Assembly: GCA_023431205.1 (NCBI GenBank)
Contig: JAEYXQ010000124.1
Span: 1 to 14,535, forward strand
Source of the DNA: Pseudomonadota bacterium
Lineage (GTDB): Bacteria > Pseudomonadota > Alphaproteobacteria > Rhizobiales > Devosiaceae
Direction: 5' to 3'
Length of the DNA stretch: 14,535 bases
Under the pieces are notes generated by a model. It was not told the origin of the DNA. It saw only the letters and a program-made list of their open reading frames with translations, and did no database searches. Positions within the stretch are counted from its first letter, which is position 1. Every line of letters starts with the position of its first letter. Below, piece after piece: positions 7,947-14,392 of the stretch. Position numbers and translations under genes: made by a program.

Positions 7947-8663
7947 TCACACGCCGACGGCGACGTCGAGCGCCAGTTCCACCATCTCCTTGAGCGAACT
8001 CTGCCGCTCGTCGGCGCTGATTTCCTGATGGGTGATCAGGCAGTCGGTCATGGTGCACACGGTCAGCGCCTTAACCCCGAAGCGGGCGGCCAGCATGTAG
8101 AGGGCGGCAGCCTCCATCTCGACGCCGATGACGCCGTGGTCGAGCAGCGCGCCATATCCTTCGAGGCCGGGCTCGCGATGGTAGAAGACGTCGGAGGAAA
8201 GCATGTTGCCGGCATGGTAGCGGAAGCCGCGGGCCTCGGCCTTGTCGGCAGCCGCGCGCAGCAGGCCGAAATCGGCAATGGGCGCGAAGTTGTAGGGTCC
8301 GAACCGGTCCTTGACGATGCCGCTGTCGGTGGTGGCGGCCTGGGCGAGGACGAGATCGCGCACCTTCACCCTGGCGTTGAGGCCGCCGCAGGTGCCGACA
8401 CGAATAAGGGTCGTGGCACCATAAACGTTGATCAGTTCGTGCACATAGATGCCGAGCGACGGCTGGCCCATGCCGGTGGCCTGCACCGAGACCGGCTTGC
8501 CCTTCCAGGTGCCGGTGAAGCCAAGGCAGTTGCGAACCGAATTGACCTGGCGGGGCGCTTCGAAGAAGTTTTCGGCGATCCACTTGGCGCGCAGAGGATC
8601 GCCCGGCAGCAGCACGGCCTCGGCATAGTCACCGGGCTTGGCGTGGTTGTGCGGGGTGGACAT
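7947..8663 (-). CDS. deoD: Purine nucleoside phosphorylase, DeoD type
   Basis: This is a 238-aa hexameric-type purine nucleoside phosphorylase of salvage: a purine (deoxy)nucleoside plus phosphate gives base plus (deoxy)ribose 1-phosphate. It aligns along its length with E. coli DeoD from memory: MSTPHNHAKPGDYAEAVLLPGDPLRAKWIAE at the N-terminus (the His of TPH reaches the neighbouring active site, and the GDPLRA Arg binds phosphate), IRVGTCGG, the VEMEAA ribose-binding motif, and CTMTD with the catalytic Asp, followed by the Arg of ADERQ. The start is ATG 8663, with GGGAG six bases upstream. A longer frame upstream (MARMAARPHQREPP) lacks family similarity. It is divergent from the SRPBCC gene. 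Confidence 0.95.
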   Translation of the reverse strand: MSTPHNHAKPGDYAEAVLLPGDPLRAKWIAENFFEAPRQVNSVRNCLGFTGTWKGKPVSVQATGMGQPSLGIYVHELINVYGATTLIRVGTCGGLNARVKVRDLVLAQAATTDSGIVKDRFGPYNFAPIADFGLLRAAADKAEARGFRYHAGNMLSSDVFYHREPGLEGYGALLDHGVIGVEMEAAALYMLAARFGVKALTVCTMTDCLITHQEISADERQSSLKEMVELALDVAVGV

Positions 8664-8782
8664 GGGCGGCTCCCTTTGATGCGGTCTGGCGGCCATCCTT
8701 GCCATCGTGAGCCGGGTATGACAACGCCCGCGGCGGAACGATTGGGCAGCGCGGGAACTTGATGGGCGAAAGGAGCCTGCCC

Positions 8783-9259
8783 GTGACCGACACGATCGAA
8801 GTCAAGGTGACCCACCGTTTTGCCGCCCCTGCCGAGCGCGTTTATGAGGCACTGCTCGATCCTGAAAGGGCGCGGCTGTGGCAGCAGGGCTGGATGGCGC
8901 AGACCGGCAGCCCGGGAACGGTCATCACCAGCGAGATCGATCCGGTGGTGGGCGGACGCTTCCGGTTCGCCGGCCTTGGAGACGATGGGGTCGAGGCGCA
9001 TAGCTGGGGCAGGTACCGGCGGCTCGAGCGGCCCAATCTGGTGGAATTCACCTGGATCGTCGACCCGGCGGAAGAGGATGATCCGTCGGTGGTGACGGTG
9101 ATCATCGAGCCGGAACCGGGCGGAACCGGATCGGTGGCGACGCTCTACAATCCGATGGGTGCGGAATGGTCGGACTACCGGGAGCAGACCGAGCGGGCGT
9201 GGCTGGCCATGCTAAGCGCCATCGACGCGGTGCTGCGGGCGGAGGGTCCCGCCGCTTGA
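8783..9259 (+). CDS. SRPBCC / AHSA1-like ligand-binding domain protein
   Basis: This is a 158-aa single-domain protein of the SRPBCC (START-like) superfamily, closest in feel to the AHSA1/Aha1 C-terminal group. Visible hallmarks are IEVKVTHRFAAPAERVYEALLDPERARLWQ at the N-terminus, DPVVGGRFRF near residue 53, LERPNLVEFTWIV, and the closing helix REQTERAWLAMLSAIDAVL. Such proteins bind hydrophobic ligands or act in stress or toxin-response contexts; nothing here fixes a ligand. GTG 8783 is chosen because AGGAG (8771-8775) lies seven bases upstream; earlier in-frame starts at 8759 and 8762 would have the ribosome site inside the gene. argC begins 48 bp downstream on the same strand. Confidence 0.85.
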   Translation: MTDTIEVKVTHRFAAPAERVYEALLDPERARLWQQGWMAQTGSPGTVITSEIDPVVGGRFRFAGLGDDGVEAHSWGRYRRLERPNLVEFTWIVDPAEEDDPSVVTVIIEPEPGGTGSVATLYNPMGAEWSDYREQTERAWLAMLSAIDAVLRAEGPAA

Positions 9260-9307
9260 CGGCGGACCAAACGGGGGCCATCTAGCCGGAACAGCAAGGA
9301 GCAGGCC

Positions 9308-10258
9308 ATGGTTGCGAAGATCTTCATTGACGGGGAAGCCGGAACCACGGGCCTGCAGATTCGCGAGCGCCTTGCCGACCGGCGCGACCTCGAGGTGATC
9401 TCGATCGATGCCGACAAGCGCAAGGACCTCGATGAGCGCAAGCGGCTGCTGAATGCGGCCGATGTCGCCATCCTCTGCCTGCCCGACGATGCGGCGCGCG
9501 AAAGCGTCAGCCTGATCGAGAACGACACGACCCGGGTAATCGACGCCTCGACCGCGTTCCGGGTCGATCCGAACTGGACCTATGGCTTTGCCGAGATGAG
9601 CAAGGCTCAGACCGGAGCCATCGCCACTGCCCGGTTCGTCGCCAATCCCGGCTGCTGGCCGCAGGGGCTGATCGCAGCGCTGCGGCCGCTGGTGGAGGCG
9701 GGGCTGTTTCCCGGCGACTACCCGGTCAGCTACCACGGCATCTCGGGTTATTCGGGCGGCGGCAAGCAGATGATCGCCGAGTATGAAGGCGCGGCGACGC
9801 CCAGCCAGTACATGCCCTATGCCCTGACCTTCGTGCACAAGCACCTGCCGGAAATGGCGCTCTACGCCAAGCTCAACCGCAACCCGCTGTTCGAGCCGGT
9901 GGTGGGCAATTTCGCTCAAGGGATGGCCACTTCGGTGCCGCTGCATCTCGACCTGATGGCCGAGATTACGAGAGGCCGGGACCTGCATTCGGCGCTGGCT
10001 GACCATTATGCCGGTATTCCCGACAGCTTCGTGCAGGTGGCGCCCTTTGATCCGGCCACGGGCAAGACCGCCGCCCTCGACCCCCAGGTTCACAACGGCA
10101 CCAACACGCTGACCCTGCACGTGTTCGGCAATGACGACCGCCACCAGGCCGTGATCGCGGCCGTCTACGACAATCTGGGCAAGGGCGCCTCGGGCGCGGC
10201 GGTGCAGAACCTCAACCTGATGCTTGGCGTCGGTGCGCGGGAGAGCCTTGCGGCCTAG
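9308..10258 (+). CDS. argC: N-acetyl-gamma-glutamyl-phosphate reductase ArgC (short type)
   Basis: ArgC carries out the third step of arginine synthesis, NADPH-dependent reduction of N-acetylglutamyl phosphate to the semialdehyde. The protein is 316 aa, the shorter ArgC form. A nucleotide-binding loop is visible at FIDGEAGTTGLQIRERL (6-22), DASTAFR at 79-85, and the catalytic cysteine is C116 in VANPGCWPQG. HGISGYSGGGKQMI follows with the expected Gly-rich active-site loop, and GNFAQGM and HVFGND near the end. AAGGAG lies six bases before the ATG. No other arginine gene is in the window, so it probably forms its own unit or is read with the SRPBCC gene 48 bp upstream. Confidence 0.95.
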   Translation: MVAKIFIDGEAGTTGLQIRERLADRRDLEVISIDADKRKDLDERKRLLNAADVAILCLPDDAARESVSLIENDTTRVIDASTAFRVDPNWTYGFAEMSKAQTGAIATARFVANPGCWPQGLIAALRPLVEAGLFPGDYPVSYHGISGYSGGGKQMIAEYEGAATPSQYMPYALTFVHKHLPEMALYAKLNRNPLFEPVVGNFAQGMATSVPLHLDLMAEITRGRDLHSALADHYAGIPDSFVQVAPFDPATGKTAALDPQVHNGTNTLTLHVFGNDDRHQAVIAAVYDNLGKGASGAAVQNLNLMLGVGARESLAA

Positions 10259-10296
10259 AAGGTCGCACGGGGCTGGAGAGGTCGAACACCGAGGCG

Positions 10297-10320
10297 GTTG
10301 AGCTGTTCTCCCGGCTCAAC
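10297..10320. other. Stem-loop after argC without a T-tract
   Basis: GTTGAGC (10297-10303) pairs perfectly with GCTCAAC (10314-10320) around a ten-base loop, 38 bp after the argC stop. No run of T follows on either strand, so it is not a standard terminator. It may cap the 3' end of the argC message. Confidence 0.35.
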
Positions 10321-10387
10321 AGCCACGGATCATGCGCGCATCTGTCCACCGTCGGCATCGCTGCCGAACGGTTTCGCCCGCCCGTGA

Positions 10388-10418
10388 CTTGACCCACAGG
10401 CCGGTTTTGCCGCATCAC
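10388..10418 (+). promoter_or_regulatory. Candidate promoter for the leuD operon
   Basis: CTTGAC (10388-10393) is a perfect match to the rhizobial -35 consensus. The -10 is weak: CATCAC at 10413-10418 would give an 18-bp spacer from TTGACC but keeps only three consensus bases. It lies in the 190-bp gap between argC and leuD, which otherwise shows only the stem-loop at 10297-10320. Confidence 0.3.
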
Positions 10419-10448
10419 CTCGGCCAACAGCGAGGTTTCCAGGCGAAA

Positions 10449-11054
10449 ATGGAAAAGTTCACCACCCTGACCGGTGTCGCGGCGCCCATGCCGATCATCA
10501 ACATCGACACCGACATGATCATCCCCAAGCAGTACCTGAAGACGATCAAGCGCACCGGGCTCGGTACGGCGCTGTTCAGCGAGATGCGCTACAACGAGGA
10601 CGGCTCGGAGAACCCCGACTTCGTGCTCAACAAGCCGTCCTATCGCAACGCGCAGATCATCATTGCCGGCGACAATTTCGGCTGCGGTTCGTCGCGCGAG
10701 CATGCGCCGTGGGCGCTGCTGGATTTCGGCATCCGCTGCGTGATCTCCACCAGCTTTGCCGACATCTTCTACAACAATTGCTTCAAGAACGGCATCCTGC
10801 CGCTGGTGGTCAGCCCCGAGCAGCTCAAGCTCCTGCTGGACGATGCCGAGCGCGGCGCCAATGCGACGCTGACGGTGGACCTCGAGGCGCAGACCATCAA
10901 GGGCCCGGACGGCGGCACGCTGCATTTCGACATCGACCCGACCCGCAAGCAGATCCTGCTCGAGGGGCTCGACGACATTGCCGGTACGCTCAAGGCGGAC
11001 CCGGCGATCTCGAGCTTCGAGACCAAGATCGCCGCCGAGCGACCCTGGCTGTAA
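10449..11054 (+). CDS. leuD: 3-isopropylmalate dehydratase small subunit LeuD
   Basis: With LeuC, LeuD isomerises 2-isopropylmalate to 3-isopropylmalate in leucine synthesis. It is 201 aa, the usual length for the bacterial LeuD type that begins with a short lead (MEKFTTLTGVAAPMPIINIDTDMIIPKQYL). The substrate-recognition loop GDNFGCGSSREHAPWAL (74-90) is complete. ATG 10449 is chosen on family length. The in-frame ATG at 10332 would add 39 unrelated residues. Only a weak AGG (10441) precedes the start. leuC is not in the window, so the two subunits are encoded apart. A RidA-family gene follows after 9 bp. Confidence 0.96.
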   Translation: MEKFTTLTGVAAPMPIINIDTDMIIPKQYLKTIKRTGLGTALFSEMRYNEDGSENPDFVLNKPSYRNAQIIIAGDNFGCGSSREHAPWALLDFGIRCVISTSFADIFYNNCFKNGILPLVVSPEQLKLLLDDAERGANATLTVDLEAQTIKGPDGGTLHFDIDPTRKQILLEGLDDIAGTLKADPAISSFETKIAAERPWL

Positions 11055-11063
11055 GGGGCAATC

Positions 11064-11453
11064 ATGGTGCAGCGCGTTTCCACCGGTTCGCCCTTTGAAG
11101 CGACCTTCGGCTATTCCCGTGCCGTCCGGCACGAGGACACGGTCTATGTCTCGGGCACGACGGGCTATGACTATGCCACGATGACCATGCCGGAGAGCGT
11201 CGGCGAGCAGGCGCGCAACGCGCTCAACACCATCGACAAGGCGCTGCGCGAGGCGGGGTCGTCGATCGCCGACACGGTGCGGGTGGTTTATTATGTGGGC
11301 GACCGCTCCTATGTCGACGAGGTGGTGGCGGCCGTGGGCCCGGTGTTCAAGGACATCCGGCCGGCGGCCTCGATGCTGATCGTCTCGATGATCGAAGAAG
11401 GCATGAAGATCGAGATCGAGGTGACGGCCCGGATCGGAGCGGCGACCTCGTGA
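11064..11453 (+). CDS. RidA family protein lacking the family arginine
   Basis: This is a 129-aa protein of the YjgF/YER057c/UK114 (RidA) family. Classic RidA hydrolyses reactive enamine/imine intermediates such as 2-aminoacrylate. Family features are DTVYVSGTTGYD (25-36), the helix AGSSIADTVRVVYYVGD, and the C-terminal KIEIEVTA strand (115-122). The carboxylate-binding arginine of active RidA, in the motif PARS, is replaced: this protein reads R99-P-A-A102-S103. Subgroups without that arginine are known and are not imine deaminases, so its activity is uncertain. AAGGGG precedes the ATG. It is 9 bp after leuD and its stop overlaps the GNAT start. Confidence 0.88.
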   Translation: MVQRVSTGSPFEATFGYSRAVRHEDTVYVSGTTGYDYATMTMPESVGEQARNALNTIDKALREAGSSIADTVRVVYYVGDRSYVDEVVAAVGPVFKDIRPAASMLIVSMIEEGMKIEIEVTARIGAATS

Positions 11454-11878
11454 CCGGCGGGCCGCGCATCGAGTTCATCGACGAGCCGGCCCCAGAACAG
11501 ATCGAGGCCGTGGTCGGCATCCTCGGTGCGGCCGCCGAGCAGCAGCATCCCGGCGGCAACTACCGCGACTACGGTTTTCTGCTCAAGGACGAGGCCGGCG
11601 AGATCGTCGGCGGGCTGACCGGCTACCTGCTCTATGACTGGATGTTCGTGCAGTTCATCTCGGTGTCCGAAGCGTTGCGCGGGCAGGGGCTTGGCGAAAA
11701 GCTGATGGCGCGGGCGGAGAGCTGGGCGCGCGAACAGGGTCTCGCCGGCATGTGGCTCGACACATTCGCCTTCCAGGCGCCGGAGTTCTACCGCAAGCTG
11801 GGGTTCACCGAATTCGGCACCATCGAAGACCATCCGGTGGGATCGCGCCGCATCTTCTTCCAGAAGCGCCTTCGCTGA
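11450..11878 (+). CDS. GNAT family N-acetyltransferase
   Basis: This is a 142-aa acetyl-CoA-dependent acyltransferase; the substrate is unknown. The acetyl-CoA loop is canonical, R-G-Q-G-L-G (77-82), followed by EKLMARAESWAREQGL. The end of the fold shows LDTFAFQAPEFYRKLGF (103-119), the common GNAT pattern for the last strands. The GTG start lies in the GTGA overlap with the RidA stop, so translation is probably coupled. This makes a fixed RidA-GNAT pair in the leucine cluster; a shared substrate is possible but is inference. The next gene starts 4 bp after the stop. Confidence 0.88.
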   Translation: MTGGPRIEFIDEPAPEQIEAVVGILGAAAEQQHPGGNYRDYGFLLKDEAGEIVGGLTGYLLYDWMFVQFISVSEALRGQGLGEKLMARAESWAREQGLAGMWLDTFAFQAPEFYRKLGFTEFGTIEDHPVGSRRIFFQKRLR

Positions 11879-11882
11879 CAGC

Positions 11883-12533
11883 ATGTCCCGTTCCCAGTTT
11901 GCTCTGGTCCTGCACGCCGCGCTCCTGATCGGGGCGCTGTTTTTCGTTGTGCCGGTGCTGACGGGGTGGAACCCGCAACTGGGCTTTCTGCTGGTGCTGC
12001 TGAGTTACTGGCTCGGCTTCTGCCTGCCGGTGATCTGGTGGCATGTGCGGCCGCTGCCCGACCGGCGGCTGTTTTCCGAACGGCTCAGATGGCGCGACTG
12101 GTTCGTGCCGGTGCTGCTGCTGGTGCAGGTGACGGCGGTCACCGCCGTTGCGGTGGTGCCGCATACGGTGGTGCTGACGACGCAGGGCGCAATGCTGGCA
12201 GCGGCAGTGGGGGTGGTGAACGGGCCGCTCGGGGAGATTGCCTGGCGCGGCGCTTTCCTCCGCCGCTTCGCCGACCGGCCGCGGCTTGGCTTCTGGCTCG
12301 GCTGGGCGCTGTTCACGCTGTCGCACGTACCCGTGGGGCTGAGCCAGGGCATCGTCTTCGCCTACGGCTGGGTCGGCCTTGTCGGCGGCGGCGCGGCGCT
12401 GGGGCTGTTCTGGAGCTGGATCGCCTGGCGAACCGGGTCGGTGTTCTACGTTGCGATCGCGCATGCGCTGACCAACACTTTGGCGCTGTGGGTGCTGTTC
12501 AACCAGAACGGTTTTGTCTCGCCCTACCACTGA
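11883..12533 (+). CDS. CPBP family intramembrane protease-like protein
   Basis: This is a 216-aa integral membrane protein with about six or seven helices, of the CPBP (CAAX protease and bacteriocin-processing, Abi) family. The three family motifs can be seen: E118-x-x-x-R122 (in GPLGEIAWRGAFLRRF), F144-x-x-x-H148 (FTLSH) and H194-x-x-x-N198 (HALTN). The first motif usually reads EExxxR; here the first Glu is Gly117, while the second Glu, the one considered essential, is kept. Substrate unknown; members include prenyl proteases and proteins of peptide self-immunity. It starts 4 bp after the GNAT stop with no clear ribosome site, so it is probably read by coupling from the leuD operon. Confidence 0.82.
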   Translation: MSRSQFALVLHAALLIGALFFVVPVLTGWNPQLGFLLVLLSYWLGFCLPVIWWHVRPLPDRRLFSERLRWRDWFVPVLLLVQVTAVTAVAVVPHTVVLTTQGAMLAAAVGVVNGPLGEIAWRGAFLRRFADRPRLGFWLGWALFTLSHVPVGLSQGIVFAYGWVGLVGGGAALGLFWSWIAWRTGSVFYVAIAHALTNTLALWVLFNQNGFVSPYH

Positions 12534-12538
12534 TCCGC

Positions 12539-12567
12539 TTGCACGCGGGGGCAAAAAGCCGCTATGT
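12539..12567 (+). promoter_or_regulatory. Candidate internal promoter for leuB
   Basis: TTGCAC (12539-12544; CTTGCA if read from 12538) and CTATGT (12562-12567) are exactly 17 bp apart. The -10 matches the alphaproteobacterial CTATAT at five of six bases. The pair lies in the 78-bp gap between the CPBP gene and leuB and predicts a start near 12575. Confidence 0.42.
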
Positions 12568-12611
12568 GCCCGCAGGTGTACCCACCAGTACGGCAGGAGC
12601 TTTTTCCCATC

Positions 12612-13712
12612 ATGGCCACCCATTCCCTCTTCCTCATCCCCGGCGACGGGATCGGCACCGAGATCATGGCCGAGGTGGAAAAGCTCATCGGCTGGACCAA
12701 CAGCGAGGGGCTGACCGATTTCTCGCTCGACCGCGGGCTCGCCGGCGGTGCGGCCTATGACCAGCACCAGGTGGCGATCACCGAAGAGGACGTGGCGAAG
12801 GCCAAGGGGGCCGACGCGGTGATCTTCGGCGCGGTGGGCGGGCCGAAGTGGGACAACGTGCCCTATGAGCACCGGCCGGAAGCGGCGCTGCTGCGCCTGC
12901 GCAAGGAGCTGGCGGTGTTCGCCAACCTGCGCCCCGCCATCTGCTACCCGGCGCTGGCCGAAGCCTCATCGCTCAAGAAGGAGCTGGTGGAAGGGCTCGA
13001 CATCCTGATCGTGCGCGAGCTGACCGGCGGCGTCTATTTCGGTGAGCCGAAGGAGATCACCGACCTCGGCGACGGGCAAAAGCGCGCCATCGACACCCAG
13101 GTCTACGAAACCTACGAGATCGACCGCATTGCCCGCGTTGCCTTCGACCTGGCGCGGACGCGCTCGGGCAAGGTGCACTCGGCCGACAAGAAGAACGTGA
13201 TGAAGTCGGGCGTGCTCTGGGACGAAGTGGTCAAGGGCGTCGCCAAGGACTATCCGGACGTCGAGCTCCACCACATCCTCGCCGACAACGCCGCGATGCA
13301 GCTGGTGCGCACGCCCAAGCAGTTTGACGTGATGGTCACCGACAACCTGTTCGGCGACATCCTCTCGGACGTGGCGGCGATGCTGACCGGTTCGCTCGGC
13401 ATGCTGCCTTCGGCGTCGCTTGGAGCACCCGATCCGGTCACCGGCAAGCGCAAGGCCTTCTACGAGCCCGTTCACGGCTCCGCCCCCGACATTGCCGGCA
13501 AGGGCATTGCCAACCCGATCGCCATGATCGCCTCGGTGGCAATGGCGCTGCGCTACTCGTTCGGCATGATCGAACTCGCCACCCGGATCGAGAACGCCAT
13601 CTCGGCCGTGCTCAGCGATGGGCTGCGCACCGGCGACATCGCCCAGGACAACCGCAAGACGGTGGGGACCGAGGAGATGGGCGCGGCGATTTTGGCGAAG
13701 CTCAAGGCCTAG
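12612..13712 (+). CDS. leuB: 3-isopropylmalate dehydrogenase LeuB
   Basis: LeuB oxidises and decarboxylates 3-isopropylmalate with NAD+ to give 2-oxoisocaproate, the precursor of leucine. The protein is 366 aa, full length for the homodimeric enzyme. Substrate and metal residues line up with the family: R97 and R107 (LLRLRKELAVFANLRP), R135 and Y142 (VRELTGGVYFG), K193 (ADKKNV), D225 (LADNAAMQLVR), and D249 and D253 (FGDILSD). GSAPDIAGKGIANP (289-302) forms the NAD-binding turn. ATG 12612 matches the family N-terminus MATHSLFLIPGDGIG; AGGAG (12595-12599) is 12 bases upstream, rather far. An upstream ATG at 12564 would add 16 unrelated residues. Confidence 0.97.
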   Translation: MATHSLFLIPGDGIGTEIMAEVEKLIGWTNSEGLTDFSLDRGLAGGAAYDQHQVAITEEDVAKAKGADAVIFGAVGGPKWDNVPYEHRPEAALLRLRKELAVFANLRPAICYPALAEASSLKKELVEGLDILIVRELTGGVYFGEPKEITDLGDGQKRAIDTQVYETYEIDRIARVAFDLARTRSGKVHSADKKNVMKSGVLWDEVVKGVAKDYPDVELHHILADNAAMQLVRTPKQFDVMVTDNLFGDILSDVAAMLTGSLGMLPSASLGAPDPVTGKRKAFYEPVHGSAPDIAGKGIANPIAMIASVAMALRYSFGMIELATRIENAISAVLSDGLRTGDIAQDNRKTVGTEEMGAAILAKLKA

Positions 13713-13726
13713 CAGCCGGGGGTGAC

Positions 13727-13855
13727 CCCTCACCCTAGCCCTCTCCCCAGAGGGGCGAGGGGACGCAGGAATTGCAAAAGCCTGCTGCTTTTTTGAGGTG
13801 TACGGCCCGCGCAACATCGTCCCTCGCCCCTTTGGGGAGAGGGTCAGGGTGAGGG
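13727..13855. repeat. Long imperfect inverted repeat after leuB (MITE-like)
   Basis: Arms of 38 bases (13727-13764) and 37 bases (13819-13855) are reverse complements apart from three mismatches and one extra G. Outer ends read CCCTCACCCT and AGGGTGAGGG. The 54-bp centre contains CCTGCTGCTTTTTTGAGG and no coding content. Each arm has its own smaller palindrome around CTCCCC/GGGGAG. The repeat type (CCCTCACCCT...CTCTCCCC) is common between genes in many proteobacteria (from memory). Folded as RNA it would make a strong 3' stem for the leuB transcript, but there is no T-tract at the base. Confidence 0.82.
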
Positions 13856-13896
13856 TCGAATCAGGGGGCTGCGGCCGCCATACCCTCAGCGCGTAA

Positions 13897-13931
13897 GACC
13901 TCGTCCTTCGACAGGCCAGGATGAGGTCTAC
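13897..13931 (+). repeat. Third copy of the hairpin repeat of the window start
   Basis: These 35 bases match 60-95 except for a GG to CC change, a matching CC to GG change and one deleted base. GACCTCGTCC (13897-13906) pairs with GGATGAGGTC (13919-13928), including one G-U pair, around a 12-base loop that contains TTCGACAGGC. Both strand changes preserve pairing. The copy is single here, not paired as at 59-157. Confidence 0.75.
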
Positions 13932-13943
13932 CGAGAGCTCATG

Positions 13944-13976
13944 GAAAAAGCCCCGGTGGTGACACCGGGGCTTTGT
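13944..13976 (-). terminator. Intrinsic terminator of rpsP
   Basis: AAAGCCCCGGTG (13947-13958) and CACCGGGGCTTT (13963-13974) form a perfect 12-bp stem with a GTGA loop. On the minus strand the stem is followed by TTTTT (13949-13945). It lies just downstream of the rpsP stop, so the ffh-rpsP transcript probably ends here. The plus-strand side has only a short TTTGT, so use by leuB is doubtful. Confidence 0.9.
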
Positions 13977-13998
13977 CGTTCCAGAGAGCCGGAGCCGC

Positions 13999-14364
13999 TT
14001 ACTCGGCGGCGGCTTCTTCGGCGGGGGCGGCTGCCTTTGCGGCCTTTTCTTCAGCGCGCTGCTTGGCCTTGTCGCCGGGGACACCGCTGTTGGGGTTGTT
14101 GCGGGCTTCGCGCTTGACGAGGCCGGCCGCGTCCAGGAAGCGCAGGACGCGGTCGGTGGGGACGGCGCCGACCGAAACCCAGTGCTGGGCGCGCTCGGTG
14201 TTCAGCACGACACGGTTCTCGGCGTCCTTGCCGAGCAGCGGGTTGTAGGTGCCGAGCTTTTCGATGAAGCGGCCGTCGCGGGGCGAACGGGCGTCGGCAA
14301 CGACGATGTGGTAGAACGGGCGCTTCTTGGTGCCGGCGCGGGCGAGACGGAGCTTGAGGGCCAT
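13999..14364 (-). CDS. rpsP: 30S ribosomal protein S16
   Basis: RpsP is a small-subunit ribosomal protein that helps fold the 5' domain of 16S rRNA. The protein is 121 aa. The conserved core MALKLRLARAGTKKRPFYHIVVADARSPRDGRFIEKLGTYNP is unmistakable, followed by the VSVGAVPTDRVLRFLDAAGL region. The C-terminal 40 or so residues form a low-complexity Ala/Glu/Lys tail (AEEKAAKAAAPAEEAAAE), common in alphaproteobacterial S16 and absent from the roughly 80-residue E. coli protein. AGGAAG lies six bases before the ATG. It follows ffh by 28 bp and ends at an intrinsic terminator, so rimM and trmD, often next in line, are not directly downstream. Confidence 0.98.
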   Translation of the reverse strand: MALKLRLARAGTKKRPFYHIVVADARSPRDGRFIEKLGTYNPLLGKDAENRVVLNTERAQHWVSVGAVPTDRVLRFLDAAGLVKREARNNPNSGVPGDKAKQRAEEKAAKAAAPAEEAAAE

Positions 14365-14392
14365 TTGAGTCTTCCTGAGGTCTGTTGAGGGG

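Noticed and set aside
8664..8782. deoD promoter TTGTCA (8724-8719) on the minus strand
   Set aside because: The only -10 at a fair distance (AAGGAT, 18 bp away) matches three of six bases. Too weak to list as a feature.
10332..10448. N-terminal extension of leuD from ATG 10332, or a leucine leader peptide
   Set aside because: The extension is Arg/His-rich, unlike any LeuD, and has no run of Leu codons as an attenuator peptide would need.
12564..12611. Earlier start for leuB at ATG 12564
   Set aside because: It adds residues unlike the family and would start upstream of, or close to, the predicted transcription start. LeuB proteins begin near MATHSLFLIPGDG.
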